Assembly: GCA_003427395.1 (NCBI GenBank)
Contig: BFEA01000680.1
Location: 708,655 to 737,441, forward strand
DNA length: 28,787 bases
Reading direction: 5' to 3'
Source of the DNA: Chara braunii
Taxonomy: Eukaryota; Streptophyta; Charophyceae; Charales; Characeae
This document shows positions 18,063 to 28,223 of the stretch, piece by piece. Every line of letters starts with the position of its first letter. The stretch's first letter is position 1. The notes under the pieces are model-generated. The model made no database searches and was not told the origin of the DNA. It was given only the letters and a program-made list of their open reading frames with translations. The position numbers and the translations under genes were made by a program.

Positions 18063-20710
18063 GCTTGTCCTTAATAACCCTGCATTTCATTATCAGGATC
18101 CTCCCTTCTGTCATGGTTTCTTCCCTGGTCCCTAACTCAAAGTACAATTTTCAGATTCAGCACCCAAGTCACTTCGACGAGGTAGTATATAACTCAGAAT
18201 TCAAACAACTAGTTTACTTGAACGGGATTATCTGCCCTCATTTGTACTTTGCATCCGGTACAACTGATAGTGAGGTTTTATCGACTATCACACTGGGTGT
18301 CACTGACCGTATACCGTGTTCTTTCACTGGGCAAACGGTCTGACCACACTTCCGGCTTGTATCTTGTCAACACAATAAGCAGTCCACTGCCAACGCGCTA
18401 CTAGTGCTTGTTCACCGAATCGCCAAGCGTCACCCTTGAGCCCGACTTACATTTAGCGCATTGCTAAGTTGTTTCCCGTCCGTACCCGTTATGGGGAAGT
18501 TGTAACGCTTCCCTGAACATTATAATGTAAACTTAGCGTTTCACCATAGAGTTGAAGCCCTTGTCAGATATATGCTGGTCAAGATGACGAGTGAATAAAT
18601 AGTTGCGCGAATAAAATTATTAAATGATTAAAATCAAGGCAGAATCATTAACTATGTTGACAGTTGGCTCTGGGTTTCTTAGTATTGGCTCTTGTCAAGC
18701 TCGACCTACACAGCGGTGTTATGGCAGGTCCCGACTCCTACAAAAAAAAACTTGATGCGGGGCCTACCCATTTTTGAACCTTTCGCAGGGCGGTCTTCGA
18801 CTATTAATGATCAGATAATCAGCTTCACGAGAGCCACACTTGGAAAGTCGCTAATGGCATGTCGTTTGTGCAGCGCATACAACACAACCCAACACGATTT
18901 TCAGGCCATATACGATATAGTATGCTAATGATCACAGTTCTTGCTAGTATACAGGCAAGGAAGATCAATCTGATTAGATACATTTCATTAGTTGCGAGTG
19001 TTCACCAGCACACGGAGTATAGATCTTGAGAACTATCCCACTCAAAGCCTCATACTAGACGTAGTATGGTCGGTTTGCACTCACGTGCAGGACAAAATGC
19101 AATTAAGTAACTCCCCCGCTAGGATGCAAGAGATGGATAGCGCGGGTCTCACAGTGGAACCCAAGTTGGAGGAGGGGGGGGGGCACCAAGAATGGCAGGA
19201 GGGACAAAACTAATAAGTAAGCCCCACAGCTAACTAATCAAGTTGAGAGGTTTTGTCAAGAGGGAGACTATGTAGCGCTTTGTTGGTTCTTGAGTGACTT
19301 GTCAAATTATTATCAAGAAAACTTTAATGAATGTTGATTAGTGACTATCCAGAATAAACTTTGCCATCAGGTAAATAACCCTCTTTAGAACGCGTTGTCT
19401 ACTGCCCATTACACTGCACATCAAGAATCTCATGGACTAGTTAGACTGCATGCATAGGTCTTTTCTTGATTTATCCCTTTGCGGCCCCTCGAACGGATCA
19501 TCACCACCGATCTCGGAATGATATGTCTAGTCAAGACAAACAAACACTGCATAGTAACGGCGTTCTTGCTTTTCCTAGCTCGCCAGTCGCTATCATTATC
19601 AGAGATTGATTTCGCAGGTGAATTTATAATTATCTATTTAGGAAAGATGCTCAGTATCCTACGATAATAGCTTCCAATCAAATATTCCAATGAGAATCCG
19701 ATTTTCGGAAACTAGAATTTAAGAATTCAGACAAGGCATACACTGAATGGGTAGGACCAAGTTGTCCCTAGAGGTTTCGCTGCCGAATGCATCACATTGA
19801 GAAGACTTAACAAAGGTTCTTACGCCATCCATTAAGTTCAGCTTTTTATTTTTAGAGTCAGTGTCATCTCCGGAATTAGTCGTTGTTGGAGCTTCAATCA
19901 CGCTTCACTCCGAGTCATTGCCAACAGACTAGGACAAAGCCATGACCCCAACGATTTAACGTCTCCGCTTGCGTGAGCCAGACACCATACTCTCGTGCAT
20001 TGAACTAGTTTCTTTAATCCGCGTGTCCTTGCTTCAGAGTTGATCTCATCACGCAGCCAACGAATTACTCAACACATGTAATACATGCAGTAGGGAAAAA
20101 TTAAGCAAGACGATATCAATGTTAGTTTTCGTTGCTCCTATTACGAGACTGACTTTGACGTTCATTCACTGGTTGTTAATTGCTCACTCATGCATAGAGT
20201 TAACCCCGAAACTAACACATCCAAGAGGATCAATTGTTGATTTTAACGAATTCATCTTTTTCGTAAAAGTGGGTAAATGTGAGACGGGGCAGTGGTAATT
20301 GGTGCAATTTACTCAAAGCATCTCTGATGTCCATCTTGGGGTATATGCACACGTCTCACGAGAGTCCAACGAAAACTAACTCAACTTTTAAGTACCAAGG
20401 GTCCTCTTCTAGCCCGTGACTAACTAACATTCATCCTGACAAAAGTGAGAGGGTTGGCATGACAAGGGTGAGATGTTTGTTGAGTTCATAGAAAGAAAAA
20501 AAAACCCTTTTCCTTCAACGGCCCATTTTTACAAACAACTTGCATAGTTATCTGAATTATCCTCCGAAATACATGTCACCGATCCCCTATCGTCGCAATC
20601 TTTCTGCCTCCTTGTTTTCGTTCCCGTAGACCTTTTATTCTCGCCTGCTTCATAACGGTCACGAGAGAAGGTTAACGACAATCATATTTTTCATCACAAC
20701 TTCAAGACAC
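18063..20710. other. Unique AT-rich DNA, no gene recognised
   Basis: About 2.6 kb with only short, motif-free ORFs, no strong tandem repeat and no tRNA-like fold that I could see. A run of 9 G residues near 19173-19181 is the only low-complexity feature of note. Confidence 0.35.
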
Positions 20711-21067
20711 CCTTCACCACTTTAGGTTGCACCCTGCCTAAACAGGTCGTTTTCAGGGTCTTCGGACCTTTCACCACTTCAGGATGCAGCCTGCCTAAAC
20801 AAGTGGTTTTCAGGGTCTTCGGACCTTTCACCACTTCAGGACACCCTTCACCACTTCAGGATACATCCTGCCTAAACAGGTGGTTTTCAGGGTCTTTGGA
20901 CCTTTCACCACTTCAGGACCATTCAAGATTTTCAGACTGCCCAAAACTCTCACTTCACCACTTCAGGATGTGCAGCCTGCCTAAACATGTGGTTTTCAAG
21001 GTCCTCGGACTTTTCACCACTTCAGGACCATTCGGGATTTTCAAACTGCCCAAAACACTCACTTCAG
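20711..21067. repeat. Minisatellite, ~57-bp unit, about four copies plus interruptions
   Basis: The unit reads CCTTTCACCACTTCAGGATG, then CAGCCTGCCTAAACAGG, then TGGTTTTCAGGGTCTTCGGA. Full units lie at about 20711-20766, 20767-20823, 20842-20900 and 20952-21009. Between and after them are partial units joined to a second module, ACCATTC(A/G)(A/G)GATTTTCA with (A/G)ACTGCCCAAAAC, seen at about 20918 and 21027. The array therefore has a two-module higher-order structure. Confidence 0.9.
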
Positions 21068-22800
21068 AATTTTCATTCCTGAATTTTCAGCTACCCGTTA
21101 ACTGCTTGTGACGGTCATCTACAACAACTTAGTCGCTTCCCGGGCCCTCACAGCCCTAGTCCCCATCTGATAGCAGCGAGTACTCAGCGTCAGACAAACG
21201 GATCAATCAAATGCCTTATCTATAATTAAGTTCTCTCTCTTGTCAACCGTTGATCCATCCGATTAAAACACCCTAACTGGCTTCAGCACACGATTTATTG
21301 TCTCCATAATTTGTTCGCTAATAACATGTCTATGCCTACAACGGCGGGTGGTATTTCGTGTGATGGTGATCAGGTGACGCCCTGTTATGGCACCGAAGAG
21401 TCGGCATAACCATAGCTTGATCACACCTAACTATGGCTCCAGAAACCAGCGCAGTAATGGTCAGGGTCACATGCAGGTAAGAGCTCCGAGAATCAATGCA
21501 GTGATAGACAATTTACACCCAACCATAATCCCGATAGTTGACGTGGTAGCAATCGGATTTTGATCGGCTATAGTAAGCTTTCCTCGACCAAGGGTAGAAA
21601 CAGAGCGAGGTTGAAGGATATCGAATGATGATAATTCACTCCGCAAGGAAGAGACACTTATGAGAGTCAACTTTCGAAGACGGGAGTAGTTTTGGACTCG
21701 AATGCATTGGAGGCTCATGGTGACTTCAACAGCGTGAAGACTTCACTACTGGCAATAGAGATTAGTCAAGAGTCGTAGGCGAATTCAGCAAAACTATCAA
21801 CTTGGATATAAAGAACTCGCAAGGGTGTCTGCCGCAGCGAACCCAATGAAGAATCTAGATTCAAAGAAGGCCAATTCATCGGAGACATGAAGCACCCGAC
21901 ACCAAGGTGATCGCCCATGACGTCCAGTGCCAACCAACGCTAGTAACTGAGGGCCCAAAGGTCGCACTAATAGATCCCCCCTCTCGGTTGGTCTAACTAC
22001 CTTTCTTGTTTGCTTGCACTACATGACCTCTTGCAGGCTTGCGCTGCCCTCCCTCATGGCTCAGGCCCAAAGCGAGCTGTCCTCCTTCGACTCATACAGA
22101 GGGGGAACAAACCTTTCCTCGCCTCATCTCATCGCCTACACTTTGCATACACTCCGTACTCACAATTTTAGCAGTTCATAGGGCAGCCGAGGTACTCATC
22201 GCCACACATAAGACCGTAACTCAAAAGGAAAAAGGAAGAGGGGATGACGTCAGAAAAGGAAAGGCAAGCAGCTACGCCCCCCCCCGATTGCTCTTAGTCA
22301 TGTTCGTCCCCTCGCTCTCTTGTTCTCACCACTCACTTGTGCATGCACTCACCTCTTCACAGACCCCTTTGCTCCCACTCTTTGCGTAGGCGATTGCCAA
22401 TACAGCTCCACACTAATCACATGTAGGTCGCACAGACGTAGGTCTTGTCCACTCGTTCGAAAAGGAAGTTGCAATGACCGCAACGATTCCGCACACAAGA
22501 GCATGTACTCTAACTGCAATAGAATTGAAGTCGTAAAGTGGTGGCCAGCTCGAGAAGTATCGCCTCAGGGTATCAACAACAACGAAGAAGCGTCCATGTA
22601 TCTAAACATGTCTGACCTTTGTTTGTGCCCCTTTCTCGTGACAAGCCCATAGGAGACTGACGTCAACAACAAACGTACGAAAAAAAAAGCCCCCCTCTGG
22701 TTGTGAGTCGCATATCTCTCTTTAGCTCATCTCTCTCTCTCTCTCGTAACCGCTCACACCTCCATTCTTTCATCTGCGTCTCACAGCCTAGCGGCTATGG
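21068..22800. other. No recognised gene; CT-rich stretch near 22730
   Basis: Short ORFs on both strands without domain content. TGACGTCAGAAAA at 22245 repeats a phrase of the 14.8-kb duplication. Poly-A (22680-22688) and (CT)n (about 22730-22746) tracts precede the far end of repeat copy A. Confidence 0.3.
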
Positions 22801-22871
22801 TCCTTTTGTTGTCCCGAGTTGACCTCTGCGCCAATCTCCACATGCTCAGTTGGCGGGTGGTCCCTCCACCA

Positions 22872-23318
22872 CTAGTCCAGCCCGTGCCACGACAGAGTCT
22901 CCGCTACGCTGACCTCACTTTCACCTCGTGAGTTTTGGTCTAGGTGTTGCTGCTCGAGCTTCGTGGTCTCGTTAGAGGTCTCAACTTCGTGGTATGCTAT
23001 CGTCACATGAACCTCAATTGTGATACCATCCCTTGTGCATCTTCGCTTAGCCCGGTCCTTCACTCCTATGACCACCGCCTGTAACTTCAGGTGCCGTCTC
23101 ATCTCCTCCTCTCTCGCTCCCTCCATGTTAATTTTCAACTTGGCCTGGCTCCCTCCGTCGTAGTTTAGGATCGTGGTTATCCAGGGACCCTCCGACCTCC
23201 GGTGTGTTACAAGGTTCCAACAATCTGGCCTATAGATATGCAAGGCCATAGTTGTGCACTTCCCAGAATAGTCAGAGCCTTGATGTCTGGCGAGCACACA
23301 CACAGACAATTTTACCAC
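22872..23318 (-). CDS. Unknown conserved ORF of element copy A
   Basis: 148 codons from ATG 23318 to TAG at 22872. No family was recognised. Residues 42-79 (SEGPWITTILNYD..., then LKINMEGAREEEMRRHLKL) match the product of copy B at 25 of 37 aligned positions from EGPWIT to HLKL, and similarity goes on through KDRAKRRCTRDG, VTIAYHEVETS and LEQQH. Beyond the stop, RDHPP and following residues still resemble copy B, so the ORF may be truncated at its 3' end. The protein is basic and charged in the middle with no membrane segment. Position after a putative promoter and leader suggests a gag-like first ORF of a retroelement; that is inference only. Confidence 0.5.
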   Translation of the reverse strand: MVKLSVCVLARHQGSDYSGKCTTMALHIYRPDCWNLVTHRRSEGPWITTILNYDGGSQAKLKINMEGAREEEMRRHLKLQAVVIGVKDRAKRRCTRDGITIEVHVTIAYHEVETSNETTKLEQQHLDQNSRGESEVSVAETLSWHGLD

Positions 23319-23427
23319 CTGGATACCACATTGCTCCTCCCTCCTACCTCAGATCACTAGCATTAGCATAACGAGGCTGCCAACGTGCACCTACTGGTCA
23401 GTAGCTAATAACCTGCCCTCTTCACCC

Positions 23428-23435
23428 TTTATAGG
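23428..23435 (-). promoter_or_regulatory. TATA box of element copy A
   Basis: CCTATAAAG on the minus strand lies about 110 bp upstream of the unknown ORF and coincides with CCTATAAAAAAG in copy B. Shared position in two strongly diverged copies supports function as the element promoter. Confidence 0.45.
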
Positions 23436-24525
23436 ATCGCTACACACCGCGAACCCTGCGTTTTGAATGAGGGACTTGAACAACCTTCCAAATTTTGTTT
23501 GCTAGTAATAAAAATTCAAGGAATAATAAAATAAACAGATTAAAACGAAAGGCCAAATCTCAACGGTCATAGCACAAGTATAACCCTCCGCTATCAATCC
23601 CCAGTTCCTTTGTCTTGTCGTGAAGTGATTGCAAAGTTGAAGTGTTGGTCCCATAACGGGATGTAGGCAGACGCCTTCCTCCCTTCAAAGGCGGTCATCG
23701 GGCTACCCCTGATGGGTACCCGTGTTCGATGGTAAGGAGGGGGCTTGTGACCCCTCACACGGTGACAAGTTTTCTACCAAAGCGGTCGCTGGTGCACCCT
23801 TTTGGAGGTCTTACAACGCAGCGTCTAGCAAGTTGCGCCCACGATAAATAGAACGTGAAAGGCCTGACCAACCTGGACCGCATGTTCGTAATCAGGGTTC
23901 AAGGACTAACTTTTCATCCCCCCTTCCCGCGAAGCGACAAAAGCGGGGAAGTTTCAAAAGGCATCTTAATAATAGTAATAATAATAATAATAATTGTAAT
24001 AGTAATAGCACATCAAGCAAGAAATTGAAAGAAACATAACGTTGCCACAGCCCGACGCCGCTAGATAATTTGAGTGGAAGCAACAGTTCGAATCAAGGTG
24101 CAGATATGACACTCAACTTTTCCAACTTTTCTGTTCCTTTTTTTTTTTTTTTTTTTTTTCTTTTTTGTCTTTCAATTCTTCTCAATTCCATTGTGACCGT
24201 AACTCTTTGTACACATCCCATAACTCGACGCGCATTGGAAAAGGTTGTGTCGGTCCCTCTACCTCCGCGTCCCTGGACGAGCCACGGCCACAGGCCGGTA
24301 GTGCTCTACTGTACAGCAGGGCGCCGAGCCTGTGTGGACCAATGGAAAGTCCACTCGCGCACCCACCCCCTTTTGTCGTGGGAGTCCCCGGCGGACTAGT
24401 CTAAGGACGTGACCCGCGCAGGGCAAGCCTAGAATACTACCATGGCAGTGAGCAGGCTGTGCCTGGTACACAGCGGAGTTACGTAGGCAGAAAGGTGGTA
24501 TGTTGTGAGGTCTGAGCACGGAGTC

Positions 24526-24630
24526 GGTACACAGCGGAGCTTATGGGCTGGTATCTGGTACGCAACGGAACTTATGGACTGGTATCCGGTACACAGCGGA
24601 GCTCATGGACTAGTATCTGATACGCAGCAT
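24526..24630. repeat. 31-bp tandem repeat, 3.4 copies
   Basis: Units start at 24526, 24557, 24588 and 24619 (partial). The pattern is GGTACACAGCGGAGCTTATG followed by GACTGGTATCT. An isolated partial unit, GGTACACAGCGGAGTTACG, lies at 24465. The array sits just inside the start of copy A; copy B has no such expansion. Confidence 0.9.
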
Positions 24631-24657
24631 AGGGTTGGGGCACCGCGCCCTCCGACA

Positions 24658-25899
24658 TGATACCAAACCCTCGCGCAGTGTCCATACTGGATCTAAATCG
24701 GCATGCAAAATAGTATAAATTTAAGACGTACTAGCCATTTTCCCATTCACTTCCGCAGTAGCTTTGCGGTAGTGCTATCACGGTGATTCAGCGCTTAACT
24801 GCTAACTCTTTTGACACCGTAATGCTAGCATTTTTCTCTTTTATTATGTGGCGCGCTAGCTCTCCGCCCATAGTGCAGCGACTCTGCAAGAAGTGTATAG
24901 TCGCTTTCCACCTGTTGTCTTAGCAACACACCTCCCTTTCACTTATAGCGCAGCAACTTCACGTCGGTGATTTAATAGCAGAGCGGTTTTAACTTCTCAT
25001 ACTCACAACAGATCTTTTATGCAGCGCTTCTCTTTTTTGTATATCATCAAGCAATGGCTCATCTTATACCATGCCTGAAGCACGTGCAGGGCAGGGAAGA
25101 GGAAAAGGTGGTAGAGAGGGGTAGGGCTTGTCAATAACCGCCAGCTCGCACACGGTGCAAGTACAGCTTAGGGGAGGAGGAGGAAGAGGCGCGAGGTTAT
25201 AATGTTCATACCAGACCATACCCACGTCACTCTCTAACTGGCTGGTATGAGAGGACTTCATCCCCTACAAGAATAGAGTAGAACTTCATCTCCTACAATG
25301 ATGGAGTATTATCAAAAGAAGTTTGAGGCGCGCTACGGCACACCCAACACTTCTTCTCTGCCATATACTCTCAAAGCTCTCACTACTCCCAGAATAAGCA
25401 AGGCATTAGTGTCACCATCATTGCCCTCTATGTCATGCGTGGCTTCTTCTTTGCACCAGATTAATAGTTGCACCCTCTGCTGTATTTTCTCTCTCCTCGT
25501 TTTACTTCAGATAGAGTTCATGACCATACTCCATATCTTGTATAAGCGTGAAGTCTTTTCTTTGAATTTCTAAATCTTTTCTTTTCTAGATTTCTCAATC
25601 CATTTTGTACTTCATGGCGTTCTTGGCTTGACTATTTGAATACTTTGAGGCCGGGGATGCTGATTCCTCGTGAACCAGGCCGCTCTGTCGGCCACAAAAT
25701 AAAATTTAAGAAGGATTTTGTCTTAGCTCTCTCATCTGCAATTGACTTTGACCTCTTATCATCTTGAAATCTGATTCCTCTTTGACCTTTTCAGTGGATA
25801 ATTTACCTCGTCTTCCACTTCTGATAGTATTTTCATGGATATCGTCAATCTGGCGTTAGCAATGCAGACACTCATTGTCAACAGTATCAGGGGTAAGGC
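24658..25899. other. Spacer between the facing element copies, no sure gene
   Basis: AT-rich DNA with a loose repetition of (A/G)TGCAGCG(A/C)(C/T)T phrases (near 24881, 24945, 25019). ORFs at 25298-25573 (+) and 25064-25261 (-) lack motifs. GATACCAAACCCT at 24659 matches the start of the 25.9-kb tandem units. Confidence 0.35.
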
Positions 25900-26087
25900 A
25901 TACCAAACCCTTTTTCTTGTTCTCGGGCCTTAGTGAGATGTCTTCTCAACTTCTCAAGCAATTGGGGGGTGAATACCAAACCCCGTTCTCTTTCTCCGAT
26001 TTGAGTGAGGCGTGTCCTCAACTCCTCGGACAGATCAACGGGATACCAAACCCTTTTATTTTTCTCTGGTCTTGGAACTCCAAACGA
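25900..26087. repeat. ~72-bp tandem repeat, about 2.6 copies
   Basis: Units begin with ATACCAAACCC at 25900, 25973 and 26043 (spacings 73 and 70 bp). Each continues with a CT-rich stretch, then GAGTGAG(A/G)(C/T)GT and CTCAACT(C/T)CTC in the two full units. The minus-strand ORF 25887-26171 crosses the array, but the unit lengths are not multiples of three, so the repeated protein-like pattern is probably a by-product. Confidence 0.8.
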
Positions 26088-26542
26088 ATTTGCATATGAA
26101 CCTGTAAAATAACAATTTTCACAAACCACCAAGTGTGATCCCAACATGCAAACTCCCTGACAAGGAATCATAAAAAATAATTAAATAAAATAAAAACCCG
26201 CAATAAAATAATAAACAATATAAATAGTTCTTCATACCCAAGAGTTATTGGTTGCTTTGGTTTTGGTCTGCCACTGGTCCGGGGTGACAGACCTCACATT
26301 AGTCTAACAACCCTCATTTGGTCCGCCTCAGGCTATGACTGATCAGACCATTTGTCTTGATAGCCCCTTTAACCTGCCTCCAGGTCAGAACCACCATACC
26401 CACCACTCAAGTATGGTGACCCTTTGGCGCACCTCACGCCAAGGCACCCAGACTTTAGCAGGTTTGGTCACCCTATGACAATAGACCTCCCGTCTGCCCA
26501 ACTGTCCCGTACCTAGATTTTACCACTGCGGCCAGGGACCGT
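26088..26542. other. AT-rich then CA-rich flank of copy B
   Basis: AATAAAATAAAAA-type sequence to about 26220, then a unique-looking stretch with an imperfect CCTTTGGCG / CGCCAAGG inverted repeat near 26420-26445. No gene and no similarity to sequence flanking copy A. Confidence 0.35.
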
Positions 26543-27957
26543 TGTCGGAGGGTGCGGTGTCCCGGCCCTCCTCCGTGTACCAAGTTCCTACTTGGCACCA
26601 TCCTTAACTTTAGTGCTGCGATCTGTAACTACTCCCGAAAATACTATGACACTTGGTACATGGCCTGCACCATGACATGGACCGGTCCTGCTTGGCACCT
26701 GCCTCAGCAAAAGGGTGCGCCACAGGGCCTTCCTTTGGTCCACACAGGCTCGGCGCCCTGCTGTACAGCAGAGCACAACCGGCCTGTGACTGTGGTAGCC
26801 GCCGGATCTGCCCTGGGACGCAAAGGCGAAGGGGTTGGCGCAGTCTTTTCTACTGCGTGCCGAGTACCCTGTTGCCAAGTTATGGGTTAGGTGCAAGGGG
26901 TAGAAGTCGCTGTCGGGGAAGGAAAAGAGAAAAAGAAGAATAAAGCGTCAAATTTAAACTCGTTTTCTTTTGTGTAGGGAAATCCAGTGACCTCAGGCTG
27001 CTGTGATGCTATAGTTTCCTTTTCAATTTTGGATTGCCATCATCATTATTAATATTATTATTATTGTTATTATTACTTAATTTCCCTATTTTCGCTTTTT
27101 CATCTGTCGATCTGATCCTTCGTAGGGAAAGGGCCGCCGACTCGGGTTTTTGGACAGTAACTCCGGTCTTATGGCCTGGGCTTTACTGACCCTTTGTACC
27201 GGGCCTGATTGTCTGAACCTCGCGGTGAGACCCCGGTGGCCAGGTTAAGGGGGAGCAGATACGGAGAGGACTGAAGAGAGAAAAATAAGAAAAGGGGGAA
27301 AGAGAGGGAAAAGATTGGAAGTCGGGCTTTAGATTTATGTGTGGACTCGTATTGCCGTTCGGGCAAGGCTGCTGCGCGGCGGAATTTCGAAACGCCATCT
27401 TTTCCTTTCCTCTATTATTACTTAGTTTTTTTTTCGCTCGTTTGTCCGATTCGGTTACCTTTTAGCCTGTCACTTCACAGGAAAGCCAACGGTCTGAATT
27501 TGGAGCGGTGGCCCGAATTGGCCGGTTCCACCTATTCCGTCTGAGAATGTGCGTCGACTGAGTGCTGCGTGGTCGGGCCTCAAAAGAAGGGCGACCCACG
27601 GCCGCATTGGTAGGAAGCTTATCACCCCGCTCATGGAGGGTCATAAGCCCCCTCCTTGCCATCGGACGCAGGCACCCGGATACTGTAGTCCTAATTGTAG
27701 GCTTTAAAGGGAAAGAACCGCCAATCGGTATCCCGTTATGGGACCGACGGTTTGAGTCTTTGGCAGCAATTGTGAAAGCTTGAGGAGTGGTGACGGTACT
27801 GGAATGAAACTCCGCCTGACAGTTAGGGTCCAGACTGGAAATAACTTCGGGAGTTAATTAATTTTCTTTTCAATTCTGAATTTGTCTTTACTCTTCAGGA
27901 AAAGATCTTGGCAGAACCTACCATTTCGAGCATAGGGACCCTGGCGGGCAACGAGCC

Positions 27958-27964
27958 TATAAAA
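27958..27964 (+). promoter_or_regulatory. TATA box of element copy B
   Basis: CCTATAAAAAAG is preceded by GGGACCCTGGCGGGCAACGAG. The same box sits at the matching place in copy A. Transcription would start near 27990, upstream of the unknown reading frame. Confidence 0.45.
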
Positions 27965-28223
27965 AAGTGATGGAGCCGAGTGTTAGGCACGTCGTGAATG
28001 CCAGGCACAATTGCTGCTCTGGGGGTTTGAGTTTCATCGTAGCGCTCTGCTGGGACAACCTCAGAGCTGGGGACGTACTGTGCTGGACAGAGGATCGCTC
28101 TCAGCGTGCTCTGCGTGTCGGAAACTGAGCCTTGATGGGAGGTGGTTGCGGCTATAGCAAGCTACAGGCCTGCGTGTGTATTGCCTGTTGGTGTGTTATT
28201 CCGTGTGGACGGCTTAGTGTTGC

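Larger units (their letters stand above)
22801..24657 (-). mobile_element. Diverged ~2-kb element, copy A (minus strand)
   Basis: Read on the minus strand from 24657, this copy matches copy B (26543 onward, plus strand) at anchors in the same order: TGTCGGAGGG start; a RPVVL(Y/C)CTAGRRACVDQ-coding block (24285-24365); GCTGTG followed by TTTC and an (ATT)n tract (about 23965-24050); CATAAGCCCCCTCC-like block (23700-23822); TCCCGTTATGGGACC (about 23648); CCTATAAA (23428-23435); then an unknown ORF. Homology begins abruptly at a TG, as LTRs do. I infer the 5' portion of an unnamed retroelement. The inner edge is certain to a few bases; the outer edge is only the last point where similarity could be followed. 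Confidence 0.75.

Noticed and set aside
24080-24105. GTTCGAATC as a tRNA T-loop
   Set aside because: No acceptor, D or anticodon arm could be paired around it.
24070-24399. ORF containing poly-Phe, RPVVLYCTAGRRACVDQ
   Set aside because: The Phe run is a 22-T homopolymer, and the matching block in copy B is on the strand opposite to the element's own ORF, so the shared translation reflects DNA homology.
25887-26171. Minus-strand repeat protein with LxExLRxxLT units
   Set aside because: Tandem unit lengths of 73 and 70 bp are not multiples of three; successive units are read in different frames.
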